The position numbers and the translations under genes are program-made. A stretch of DNA of 64,000 nucleotides, from contig VWZX01006563.1 of the NCBI GenBank assembly GCA_013399015.1, positions 868,001 to 932,000 on the forward strand, in the 5' to 3' direction. Below the pieces are notes generated by a model. That model saw nothing but the letters and a program-made list of their open reading frames with translations. It did no database searches and was not told the origin of the DNA. Positions 51,501-63,900 of this stretch are shown here, one piece after another (the stretch's first letter is position 1; every line of letters begins with the position of its first letter). Origin of the DNA: Galbula dea (lineage: Eukaryota; Chordata; Aves; Piciformes; Galbulidae).

Positions 51501-53849
51501 GGTGAGCATAGTAGTGTTAGGCTAACAGTCAGACTTGATGATCTCAGAGGTCTTTTCCAACTGTAACAATTCTATGATTCTGTGATTTTATGATTCAATT
51601 ACATTTCAGTGATGTTTATGTAGATTCTTCCTCTTCAATATTCATCAATGACTTACATGCTACAGGTCCTTTCGTGAATGAAACACAAATACTGTTTTAT
51701 TATCATCAGTACTGAAAAATGTACACAGCTTCACATCCACATTTGTACTGAAAGGGTATGTGATTTGGAAAGCTGCAGTATGAGCAAGCCAGATGTGGCA
51801 CATCAGGGAAACCATATATCAAAAACAAAAAAGCTGAGGGGAAAAAGGAGCTAATCATGCTAACATTGAACTGAGTAGGAGAACAAGCAAAAGGCTTCAA
51901 TGGGAGTGGCAGCTGTTCCCTACCAGCACAATGAAGCCTCAAGGCTAAAATCCCAGTTCTACAGAGGTCCATGTAAATTATACTTCACAAAGTTTCTCTT
52001 ACTAACCTGTTGACTGCACAACCTGTGCATCTGCAAGAGTAATTCCATTCTTGTCAACGGCTTCTGCTTGTATAGCATAAACGGTATTGGGAATTAAGGA
52101 AGTTAGAGTTCCTCTAAGTGTAACATCACTAAAATGAGCCAGTAATGAATGGCCTACAGTATTCACAGCTGTAGCTTTCACTCTGTAAGAAGAGGCTCCT
52201 GAAAACTTGGGCCATCTGAGGTAAATGCTTTGTGATGTCACATTGTATACAGACATAGAGAAACCTAAAAAACCCACAAAATTACAAAAAATCAGTCATT
52301 CCTGAATTTAGTCAAGTCTTGATAAGAAGATTGTTCAGTGCATTTTCAAGCATCTGTCACCTAATTTTCAGATTATATGCATTTCACTGAATTGGGTGTG
52401 CTATTTCCCTTGTTCACTTTTGTAAGCCATTAATTACTATAATAACTGCTGTTAGCTCTCATAATATCATGTTATTCTGTGTATATAATCTGTGTGAATA
52501 TACAACCCATGTCAACAGTATTCCAACCATGAATAGGATCAAATTATTGTTTTACAAAACATGAAAAGAATATGCTACAGTATGTGTCCAGATACTGTGA
52601 TGAGATTGTCTGTAATGATTAAGCATTTAAGACTCCTGAAAGTGCAGTATATGCAGAGAATGAATTCTGAGAGCATTTCTTGTAATCTTACATTCTTTGT
52701 ATTTTAAACCAGTTACTATTCATATTTAAGGCAACAGGTGCTGTAGGCATAAAATAAGAGATTGAAGAAAGTATAAAATGTTGCAAAGCATTGGAAATAC
52801 TTGCTTTTAGGAGATCATCTTTCTAGTGTTGGGGTTTGTTTTGTTTCGGTTTTTGAGGTGTGTGAAGGTTTTTATTGTTGTTTAATTAAAAATTACAACA
52901 ATTAACTGAGTGCAAATATGGGACAGTTTGAATCCTATTCTAGCAGTTATGTAGGTAATGAACAGCACAATTTGTCTAGCTGGGTGTTCTCCCCGGTTCA
53001 TGCTAGCGTCAAGGCATAAGTGGTCTGTCAGAATCTTTATGTGGGTGCTCAACAGAATTTGGACTCCTAAAAATGAGGTTCTTAATTTATAAAGATATCA
53101 ACATAGAATTTTTTAAAGCTGAATCAAACTTGAAAACAATTTTTGTTTATAAAGCTTAGAACTCACAGAACGTTTTATTAGAAATCACACACCTGTGCAT
53201 TCTCTCCAGACCCATTCAAAAATAAGCAGGCAAGACCAGAATACCATTTTGAAGATTTACCTGTGTTAGCTGAAAAGATCTGAAAAGAAAGATGGAAAAA
53301 AAGTGATTTTTTTTTTTTTGAAAATGAAATACTAGTAATGTTTTTAACAACTTAAAATACTACATTTTTAAATACGTTTCATTGATATGATGTATTTGCT
53401 CAGATTAGAATCATAGAATCATCACAGTTGGAAAGGATCTTCAAGATCACCAAATCCAAACAATAGATAGATTCTTTAAGGATGGACAGTTTATGCAACC
53501 AATGAGATTTGCTACAGGAATGAAGATCGTATTACTTCTTCATTTTCCTCTCTGAATCTGCCTATTGATTCAGTTTTCAGTTGTTAACAGATTCTGAAAG
53601 ACCTTGGGTCCTAATATGTTACTTTATTTTTTTAGTCACTGGTAAACACTGTGAAAGTTCAACAGTAACAATATATGAATGTAGACATGGGTGTCATATA
53701 GTCTCTACCCTAACTTTTAGTTTACTTTCACAGAGAGTACAATATCATTCTTGAAAACAGTTTTAAAGCAAATGAGTTGCACTTACCATTTCTAGGCAGT
53801 TGAAAAGCAGTCCAAGAAATATCAACGATTTACTTTTCGCAATGCACAT
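42454..53849 (-). CDS. FNDC7: Fibronectin type III domain-containing protein 7
   Basis: Predicted secreted or cell-surface protein of unknown function. Coding exons: 53849-53787 (signal peptide, SLIFLGLLFNC core), microexon 53279-53261, then nine exons each encoding one FN3 domain: 52264-52007, 49787-49533, 48850-48590, 48113-47856, 46415-46161, 45620-45363, 44936-44682, 43829-43575 and 42996-42736. The FN3 exons are 255-261 nt and all phase 1-1, so domains are cleanly modular. FN3-1 and -2 lack cysteines. FN3-4 to -9 carry a family-typical pattern such as LKCNTSSASC..LQCGSEYYV, and FN3-5 to -9 also have a Cys-Pro entry (PCAP, PCCP), suggesting disulphide-stabilised domains. Many N-x-S/T sites are present. 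No transmembrane segment is visible in the certain exons. With the tentative last exon the product is about 822 aa. FNDC7 is chosen over other FN3 proteins on this cysteine pattern plus its place between PRPF38B and STXBP3. Confidence 0.9.
45363..45620 (-). other. FNDC7 exon for FN3 domain 6, GC-rich outlier
   Basis: This in-frame exon (APCCPSD start, ALQCNTRYNITV core, ends KYVATG) is markedly richer in GC and CpG than the other FN3 exons, with mostly C- or G-ending codons (for example the AAC GAC ACC GCC ACC GCC TGC ACC run). Splice sites and phase are normal, so it is a genuine exon with an odd base composition, not an insertion. Confidence 0.8.
50226..50300 (-). mobile_element. Old CR1 fragment in FNDC7 intron
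   Basis: The run ttttggaagagaccatggga followed by cttacccaacccactgctca is a decayed version of the reverse-complement CR1 3' end (ttggaagggacc ... tccaaccc). It is short and diverged. Confidence 0.55.
51204..51597 (+). mobile_element. CR1 LINE 3' fragment, forward orientation, in FNDC7 intron
   Basis: Contains the CR1 ORF2 C-terminal coding remnant (HWNRLLREVVESPSLEVF in one frame) followed by the 3' end with cagacttgatgatctcagag, ccaactgtaacaattctatg and terminal tctatgattctgtgatttta octamers. It lies opposite to FNDC7. ORF2 is truncated at the 5' side and carries stops. Confidence 0.9.
53407..53466 (-). mobile_element. CR1 3' terminal fragment near FNDC7 5' end
   Basis: The run agaatcatagaatcatcaca then gttggaaaggatcttcaaga is a CR1 3' end in reverse. 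About 60 bases remain, in the short intron between the signal-peptide exon and the microexon of FNDC7. Confidence 0.8.
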
Positions 53850-54946
53850 CTTGTCGAAACTTTGTTGCAGCCCTCACATGGGCATAAGCTCTGGCTGATC
53901 CCTGCTGTGACTGGTAATATCTAGCAGCAGTGCTGTCATCAGAGGTTTAGTCCCTGGGATGAGAGGAGGTCGCGTCAGCTTAGGCCGTCCTCCCTGCTGG
54001 ACTGCAGCCTGCCAGCGTTCCCAAAATCGTGCTGAAAGGAATCTGACATAGCACTGAACTGCCTGACAGACAGGTGGTGGGTTTTTTTCCCCTTCTGTTA
54101 CAGGATGCAACTTCTGTATTGCTTACACAAGATTCATAAAATAAGTAAGCACAATCTACATTCAAATTTGCTGTTCAGCTTATTATCTATTGTAATTTCT
54201 TTCCACTTGCACAGATCTTTTTTCCTGTTAGAAATGATGCCCCCATGGGACTTCCCTTTCAAGAGCACACAGCCATACCAACTGGACACTACTCTTTCCA
54301 ATGCTTCGTGCTGGGCAAAGAGAAATCTTCCTTTAATTTCTTTGTATTCGTACCAGCTGTTGGTTCCCCTTTGACAACACACCTTTATATCTTCAAACTG
54401 TAACTTCTGACAGACAATGTGAGTCATCAAGAAACGGTCTCTTTCTACATGAACCGATAGTGTTTTCATCGGTGGCTTACCACGGACGTAACCGGGAACC
54501 TGTGAACCATTTTTATGAGGGAGCCACAGTGGGGAAGGGAGTTTTACACCCCGAGGTGCCCCGGGACTACGGCAGATTTGGCAGAGGCCCTCCCCACTGC
54601 TCTCCACAGCCCATAAGGAGCCCGCCTCGGAGACTGGGAGGCGTTCCCGGCGTCCCGGGCTCACCTGCAGACGAGCAACAGGAGTCTCCTTCCTGAGGGG
54701 ACGGGCTCTGGTCCCCGGGCGGTTCCCCAGCAGGAATTTCAGACCCCATCACTTCAGAGAAAGTGGGCCCTGCGCCTGACACGGCTCCAAAACGCTGGCA
54801 CAATCAGATAGAACCTGACCCATTCAGGAGCCGACAGCTCCACTCGCTGCCGCCCAGCCCCTCCCGCCAACTCTGAAGAGGGCGAGGCGGCACCGGCTAG
54901 GGGAGCGGAAGGGAGGAACGCGGTGAGGGCGGTGCTTCGAAGCAAG
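53850..54946. promoter_or_regulatory. Head-to-head intergenic region of FNDC7 and STXBP3
   Basis: The two start codons are 1.1 kb apart and point away from each other. The STXBP3-proximal half (about 54500-54946) is a CpG island that continues into STXBP3 intron 1, whereas the FNDC7-proximal half is AT-richer. The sequence agcaagATGGCG at the STXBP3 start is a YY1-type element placed over the ATG, as in many housekeeping genes. An unexplained 176-codon open frame on the - strand (54664-54134) crosses this region and is treated as a finding, not a gene. Confidence 0.6.
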
Positions 54947-57900
54947 ATGGCGCCGGCGCTGAGGGGGCTGAAGAGCCTGGTGTGGCAGAGTGAGTGTGGG
55001 GTTTTGCTTTCTGCCTTCTTTCTCCAGTCCCCCGTGGCTGGGGGCCACTCGGTGGGCAGTGACTCGGGCTAGGCGGCATGGAGCTTTCGTCGATGTCGCG
55101 CTGTCTTCTTCTAGTCCGACGTGTTGGATTCGGTGCTCCCCTAGCTGCCGGGAGTGGGTCCGAGACCGGAGTCCCTCTTGGCGTGGCCGAGGGCGCTTTA
55201 GGGGCAGCGCTGCGTATTGGAGCTGGGGCGGGCGGACAGACTGGGCCTGCTGCGAGTGGCAGGAGCGCTGGGCTGGGCCCGGGTGGCTCTCCCAGGAGCT
55301 CAGTATGTGGCAAGAGTCTGGAAGTGGCTGCACTTCCATGTCTGTGTCAGCTAGTGACTTACTGGTGTGGCGGGAGGCGGTGCCTGGTAGCGCCTGGATA
55401 GAAGTGTTTTTGTTTTATTCTAAGGTAAGGGAATATACGAAATATAGCTAGCCGTACTTGCTCTTGGGGATGTTAAGCTGAAGTCAGCTCTTCAAGGACT
55501 TCCAAGTTGCTTCTGAAGGGAGTTTTGGAGAGCGCTCCCGGCTTCAGAGGGGGCTCTTGTTGTCTGTCTCCAAGTGGCACTGTCCGTTTTATGTTCGGCT
55601 TCACGGTTTTCACAATGAAAAGTTGAAGGTGTCCCCAGGTACTTTTCATAAATGACATGCAGGTTTTTATCTCTGTGTTTGGAAACAGGTTCTGCTGGTG
55701 TTTGTTACATAGAAAATGAAGTTGTAACTGCTCATGTAGTATTTCAGATAGTGTGAGACTTTCAGAGAAAGGCATTTAAGCAGCCACCTCATGCTGGACT
55801 TAATTGTACTGAGGTTGTGACTCTGTGAGAAGCTCAGCCAGCCTAGTTACTGTCACTGAAATGGGAAGGTCCTGGTGCTTTCTTATCTGTGTTTTCCTTC
55901 CCTACTCCCACCTGCAAGGTCCACCTGCAAGCTTGCTTGTGTCACTGGAAGAGAAAACAGAAAAAGAGGAAAACAGTTTATTCTGGGGTGTTCTGTCTTG
56001 AACTGCTGATGTCTGTACCCTGCTTGAATGAGTTAGATCCCTTTGTTTAAAACTTGACCTCTAGAAATCCCTACTTTTGCTTGTCCTGTCTTGCTCTGTT
56101 AAGTCATTTGTGCCTTTGTGAAATAACTGGTTTGTTCGGAGGTGTTTTATGGAAGACTTGGACATTAAAGGGAGGGAACCTGATCAAAACAGTAGTGCAT
56201 TGTCAGGGTGTATAAGGAATTTTGAAAATGGCATTGCCAATGCAGACAAGACCATGAGGAAGAAAGACTAGAGTGATGGTGAAGCAGCATGAATAATAAA
56301 ACATCTATACTGCAAACTTTATAAAAGGAAGATCTTTCTGAAAAGAACACTGTTAGATAACTAGTTACACTTGTCTTTCCAAGACTACAACAACAATGAA
56401 AATCAATGAACTTAGTTTTAGATGTTGTCTGGTACTTAGTTTATGGGTAATTCAAGGTCATAAACTGCTGCTTTTTAATGGTTCAGCAAGTAGATTTAGA
56501 TTAGACATTAGGAGGAAGTTCTTCACTGTGAGGGTGGTTAGACAGTGGAACAGGTTGCCCAGAGAGGCTATGGAAGCCCCATCCCTGGAAGCTTTTAAGA
56601 CAAGGCTTGATGGGGCCCTGGGCAACCTGATCTAGTGTATGGTGTCCCTGCCAGGCAGGGGTGTTGGAACTAGATGATCTTTAAGGTCCCTTCCAACTAT
56701 GGCAATTCTATTATTCCAAATGTGTATTTTTTTTTTAAGACTAGTTTGTCTAGAAATAATGTTAGTGATGCTGATGCTTCATGTAGCAGCTGATTGTCAT
56801 TGTGTATCGTTCCTGTTCTGTGAATAAGCAAAAAAGTCGTATCTGTGCTCTGGTATCGTGTTGTTAAAAAACTTTCTTTCCATCACAATAGCCTGTTCTG
56901 TAAGGTGCAATTTTAGACTGAATCTAAGTAGAAGTGTGTGAATAGTCAGGTAAACTTTGTTGTCAGTTGCATTTATAGTTATGGAGGCAGGGGGAGCTAC
57001 CTGTATTTAGGAGACAGTGGCTTCTGTGGAGGAAATGATGAAATTTGCTGTACACTGCATCTGTGTGTGTGTCTTTGTAAATAAGGTTCTTTTCACAAGG
57101 AATTCTGTCTTAAATTTTTCTTAGTTTAAAAAGTGTTATAGACTTGGATTGTAAGAGTCTAGCCTATCCATAGATATCTATATTATTTGTTTAAATGATT
57201 CAGCAACTTTGTTTTCCGGAACAGTTGCGTAGAGTGAAAGCTGTTTCAGTCCTCTCTTCAGGAAGTGTGTTAGAAATGGGTCATTAACTTTGTGAAGGTG
57301 TGGTTTGCTTTTTTGTTTGGTTGAGGTTTTTTTTCACAGAGGGATTTAGTAGTGTGCTGTTCTGCCACGGTTGTGTATAGTTCTTATCTGGATTAGGAAG
57401 TGAAAATTGGAAGAAAAATGTCTTAAACTACTCGAATATATTCAGAGAAGATAAAATTGGAGAAGGTAGTTAGGATGCAGATTATGAAACTTGTGAGAAG
57501 GAAATAAAAGCTTAGACAAAAATGGAGCACTCTTGTTACCTGGGTTTATGATTGGGTTTGGTACATTTGGAATTCTTACTGGAAACAAATGAGATGATTT
57601 TGAAAGCCTGTTAGCCAGTGTGGGTCAGTTATTTGAGTAAAGCCAGCTGCAGGTTAAGGACAAAACAAATAGCAATTGGAACGTTGCAGGGGCAAGTACA
57701 CTGTTTCAGATACACTGATAGCTTGGAAAATAATTTCTTGATGGGAAAAAGGTGACTTCTGTTTTTAATTACAGAAATGAAATTAAAACCAAAACTGGAT
57801 TATTAATTTGTTATAGTTTTATAGCCCAGTAAGTTAAAATATTGCGGAAGAAAGGTATTTGAGGTTTTTTGGACGACGCTTTTAGACACTCAGTTTATTA

Positions 57901-60900
57901 AAAGGAACCGTGTGTAATGCTAAGGACTAATTCTTTCCTAGGAGTGTTCTTATAAAATGAAGGTTCATGGCATATTCATTAGGCTAAAGCTTGTTCTTAC
58001 ACTTTGCTTACAGACCTAGGAAAACGTAAGAACAAAGTGCTCATCTTGCAAAAGAAACTTGTGTTAGTGTCAAAGAGTATGTAGGACATCTTTGTAAAAT
58101 ATAGCCATGAGAAGCATATGAAGTTGGACATCTTGGGAGTGTTGTGTGCTATGCAATGTTAGAACTGATGAAACTGAAATGATAGGAAGGCTGGAGAAGC
58201 AGGTAGGCTGTTTAGCTGGAAGAAACTGATGAATTCTGAGGGACTGGAAGTCGCAGGATCACAAAATGTTAGGAGTTGGAAGGACCTCAAAAGATCATCC
58301 AGTCCAACCCCCCTGCCACAGCAGGATTCCCTAGACCAGGTCACACAGAAGCACGTCCAGACGGGTTTTGAATATCTCCATAGAAGGAGACTCCCCAAAC
58401 TCTCTGGGCAGTCTGTGCCAGTGCTCTGGCACCTCAACTGGGAAAACATTTCTACGTGTGTTCACATGGAACCTCCTATGTTTCAGCTTGCAACCATTGC
58501 CTCTTATCTTGTCACTGGGCTCCGCTGAGAAGAGCCTGACCCCATCCTCCTGACACCCACCGTTCATATATTGAAAAGCATAGATGAGGTCACCCCTTAG
58601 TCTTCTGTTAGAGATGGAGTATATTGCAATAGTGAATATATTAATATTTATAAATACTGAAGAGATGGGTGTAATTTTTATTGTTACGTATTCTGAAACT
58701 TCTTAGAGTTCTTTCACTTGGCAGGAATCACAAAATGTGTGCTAAATTTGTTAATTTGTATTTTAGGCTTCTGTTTCTATTACTTTAATTTTTTTCATTT
58801 GGGGAATGAAGTCCAGCTACTTAAACAGCAGAAGTCATCAGCTTAATCTGCAATTCTGTTTTCTGGGGAAAGAGAACAGAATGATCAGACCTTTTGAATC
58901 ATGTTTTTATAAAAATCAGGTTTTAAACAGTTCCCCAAATCTGCTGACTTTTAATTAATACATACTGCTGCTGTGAGATCAAATCTGTGTTAGCCTGATG
59001 ACAGCACTGCTGAAAGCTGTGACTTGTTTCTGGTGATCTTTGAAAGCTGTGGGGCATGACTAGATGCTGACTCCTATTGTTGAATCCCATATGAGATTTG
59101 TAGTTGACATTTCTCCCAAAGTTGTCATAGCAGGAAAAGGTAATTGGATACCTTTCAATTCCTGAAACAATTGGGTTTTTCTTAGGTTTATTCTTGTATT
59201 CTACAGGAAGAACAAGGACACCTGAACTTAGCATATAATTTAAAATGGATCTACTTGTGAATCTTAGTCCAGCTGCTTTATCTGAGAGTAGCATAAATTT
59301 TTGTATGTGCACAATCCGTTTAGTGAGGAAGTTCACAAAAACCCCCCAGAAACAAATATTTACAAGCCTGTGATCATGCATGCTCATTTTTATGGAGCGG
59401 TTTATTATTAGCAAAAATAAAAAAATAGACTGCATCTTTCTGAAACAGGCAGGGACAGTTTGTGGTCAAGAATTCTGCAAAGGTACTTGCTTGGGCTTTT
59501 AAATGTTTTTGGTTTGGTTTTTTTAGGTGTCTAAAATGTGAAGCTAAATAGGTGAATTATCTTTTTCTATAACAATTTGGTTACTCTGATAAAGTTTATC
59601 TCTGTTTCTTCTTGCAGAGCTAAAATCATTGGTCTTTGATGACTGCAGGAAAGAGGAAGAATGGAAGGTATAGTTTTGTTACAATTTTTCTAAGAATGTT
59701 ATAATTACTTGAACAAGTAATATGTGTCACTGTGTATACAGCAAATGGGTATTGTTTAATGATACTTTCACTTAAAATTGTTTTCTGCCCAACTAATGGG
59801 TTTTAGTTAACTCAGATCTCTGTATAATACATAATTAAAAAATCTAAGGACTGTTATAGGAAGAAAAATTAGTTGTCTCTATTCTTTTTAAGTTTGGGGG
59901 GAAAAAAACCACTTCAAACTTTATTTTCACTTTTCTTTTGAAAGACTTTAATTTCAAAAAATTAAGCTGCTGTTCAATACATATGCAGCAGGATTCAGCA
60001 GTACAATACCTGTTACAGCTGCTGAAGCTGTAAAACAGTTTTAGAATAAGTATAGATATATTTAAGCAGGCCATGGGATAAATTAGGAGGAATTAAAAAG
60101 ACTTGTGTCAAAGTGAGAGTGTTAGAATACTTCCTAGTAGGAGTGGTGGGGACAAGCTACTTATTTATGATGGAGTTCCTCTTTTGAAATCTTGTATGTA
60201 GGGAGCTGTCTTCTGATACTATATGAGATTAATTTCCCACTGCAACTTGCTATATGCAGGTGATCAAAAGCTATATAGTAATAAAATAGATTTCAGCTTC
60301 AAATTCCCATGGCAAGTTAAGGAAATAACATGGCTTTACTATAGCTGATTAATTAATCTAAATACCTGTGTTTTTTTAAATATATTTAGATAATTCTTTT
60401 AGATGATTACACTACTAAATTACTGTCTCTGTGCTGCAAAATGACTGATCTACTGGCAGAGGGTATCACAGGTGAGCATAATTCTTTTTAATATACTGAT
60501 GGCAGTATTCTGATAGGAAAAAAGAAAAGGACAACGTTGTTGGTACCTTTGCAAGAAATTGTCTTAATTTGGTTGGTGAAGAGAAGTAGCTATGGGGAGA
60601 TTGGACTAGCAGACTTTCAGGCTTGTACAGTAATTACGCAGTTGTGTGGGTTGTTTTTTTTTTTTAATGAAAAATTTTCTCAGCATAGTAGCTGAACCCC
60701 CTTTTAAAATCTTTTTGCTATAGATTGATACAAGTGTTTGGGTGTTTTGGGGGGTTGGGTTTTTTTGTAATTTTTTTTTCTGATTTTGTTTGGAGGTTGT
60801 TTTACTTTCTTTTGGTTTTGAGGTGTGTTTGCCTACAATCAGAATGGGGTAAATGAGTGATGTAACTGTCACAAAGTGATTTTAAGGATATTATCTGTCA

Positions 60901-63900
60901 ATTGAAGTTAAGGCAAAACAAGAGAATCAAGTTAATGTAAAACATACAAGAATAGACAAATTACTCTCTGCATTTTTTCCTAATGTGTTCTGCAAATTGG
61001 TAATACTTGCTGCTTTCAATTAGTTCATGCTCATGAACAGTAGAGGTGGGAGATAAAGGCAGAGAAACTTAAGCACTGAAGACAAAATGAGCCCAGGAGA
61101 CAGTGATAGGCAAACTGAGGAGAGGTGTTTGCAAGAAAATTGATGTGGTAGAGGCAACAGTTTGAGTTCTGTGTTATGCATATATGTTTTTACTTAACTT
61201 TCCATAATTAAAAAAACCCCACAGAAATCCAAACCAAAAGCCAACCAAAACCAAACAACCCCCCCAACCCACCAAAACAAAACAAAAACTTGAAACTACG
61301 TTGTATCAGTGGCTTCTTTAACTAGAATAAACACATAAGTAACATTAACAGGAATTAGATTGTCTCTTTTCCAGACAACTTGAGAGTAGGCTCTAGGGGA
61401 GTGGTGTTCCTCATCTGCTGAAACGTCACTCCTGTTCTTTGATGTTGGCCACTATCAAAAGTGAATAATAGATAGTGTTTAGGTAAATTTCTTGGACTTC
61501 TCTTCAACTTAAAGGGTGTTTTTCCTATTGTGAAACACTTTTCAAAGTTGCTTTGTATGATTGACCTTTCTGTAGTATTTGTTAGTGTATCATCCTGACC
61601 AACTTCCTTCCTGCCTCTTCTTCAAATTGAAATGAATACACAAAATGTAAGTGAGCTATTTAATTAGCTTTAGGTTTTTAGAAAAGCTTTTGTAAGAGAG
61701 CGTTGTTTAGACTTAGTTATTTTTCCACAAGTAGAAAGACTTCTTACTCTCACCTATTCAGTATAACATGATTCTTCCAGAAATGTAATAGAAAAACTGT
61801 ATACATTTCACTTTTTGGAGTGTATTTTTAATTATAAGAAGTACTGCTTACCCTTTGTGAGAAACTTTCGCTAAGCACGTATCCTGCTTATCAATAAGAA
61901 ACCTTTTATTTTTAGTGAGTATGCTACTGAAAAGAACCTGTCTTTCCACATCCAGATGTCTGACATTGCTTCTCTTCTTTGTTCCTCCCCCTCAAAATTA
62001 CTGAGCAACATGAATCTCTCTGTATTCTCAGGCTAGTGTACTGCAACACTAGATGGTAATGACTTTATTAAACAGAGAAAACCAAGAGTTGAGTGAAGCT
62101 GATTTTCTGAAAATGACTTAATTTGTGCCTGCAGTTATATTGAAACAGAGTAAGTGCACAGGAAATAGGCAAACAAAGGACAGAAGAGGCTTTAGTCCAA
62201 AATTATGCCTGCATAGAGCTTCATTTTTCCTTTCCTTCAGTGTGCTGGAAAAAGAACAATCTTGCTGAGGCAGTTCTCTTCCAAGGTGGTTCATGCTGAG
62301 CATTTTTCTATAGCTGTACCTTTCTGTGTGAGGGCAAAACTCTGCTTGTGTAGAATACGTCAGGAAAAATTTAGTTCTGTGAATTTAGTTCTCATTAGAC
62401 TGAGGGTTGAAGAAGTCTTCTGGTGGCTTGCTGTGTTTAAATTAAAATGTCAAAGCGCTCTTGATAGAAGATGGTCCTTGTCACTAATTTTGTGGACAAC
62501 TTGATTGCTTTATTTAGCTTTTGTCACTGCTATATGAAAATATGTATGATGCTTTCCTTACAGATGCATGAAGCTCTTAATAATAAAAATGTAATATTTC
62601 TTACTTTATAGTGGTGGAGAACGTGTATAAACAGCGTGAGCCTGTCCCACACATGAAAGCAATATATCTCATAACTCCCACCAAAAAGGTTAGTATTTTA
62701 GAGAAAGTGTATCTAAGTCTTTCAGACTGAAAAAGCAATCTTACTTTATTTACTGTGTACAACTTTGCAGTGCTTAATTTTTGCTTTTTATGTGATAATT
62801 CTCTGTGGGATGCTTAGTTTTCCATAATGAAAAGAATGCGGTGTCACCATAGAGTATGTTGAAAACACGTGCCTTTTGTTCAGTGGAGGCACTGTTTCAT
62901 TGTTTAGACATCAGTAACATCACTGAAAGAGATGTTGTGTCAAGTAATGATGAAATACATTGAACAATAGTGTTCAAAGTAATGGCTCTAATAAGAGATT
63001 ACTGCTGCTTCTTAAAAAATTCTTGAGAGAATGAGTCTCAACAGTGTTATAGGTGGAAAATGGTGCACATACTCTACTTCTTGTGCTTCCTAAAGTGATA
63101 TAAAGTGCATGACTGTCCCTCTGTAATTGTTTATTATTCTTGGCCTGGAATTAAAAAAATCTTCTTAAGTGTTTTCTTGTCTTATATGTTGATGCTCAGT
63201 ATTCCTAAGCAGGACTAGGTAACTAATAGGGCAGGAGAAGAGGAGGGAGAAGTTGTCTGATATGTGAGGAAAGGCAAAACACTGTAATGGTTATTTTTTT
63301 TTCTTATTTTTCCTCTGCCCATAAGTCTGTAGATGGACTTATTGATGACTTCATTACTAAATCATCCAGCAGATACAAAGCAGCATATGTGTATTTCACA
63401 GACTGTAAGTAAGCTTTTGTGTTGTAGTTTGATAACTTTATATATGTAAATAATATTCTTAACTTTCTTTTCTGTAGTTAAGTATGTGAAAATTCGGGGT
63501 CTTGTTTCTTTAAGTTTGTGCTGATGTAGCAATTCTTCTTCTGGAAGAGTACTGCTGTCTTGCTGTATTTTCTTTTGTTGCAAGTGTGCAACATTGCAGT
63601 TTGAGTACTTGCCAAAACTTTTCATGTTGAGAGAAATTAGAGGAACAGCTCTGTCACTTGTAAGTCTGTGCAGTATTTGTGTCATACAAATATTTCTTCA
63701 ATTTAGTTTCTGGACTAGGACTGTTCTGTTAACTCACAAGCTTGCAGTGCATAGCTGGAATACACACAAATGATTTATACATAGAATCTTTTTTTTTCCC
63801 CCCCTAGTTTGTCCTGATAACCTATTCAATAAAATTAAGTCTTCCTGTGCAAAATCAATAAGGAGATGCAAAGAGATCAACATTTCCTTCTTCCCATATG

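Noticed and set aside
54824..55451. Frames of 107-171 codons on both strands around STXBP3 exon 1
   Set aside because: The CpG island has few stops in any frame, frames overlap on opposite strands, and none shows a known domain. The true coding start is the short exon at 54947-54989.
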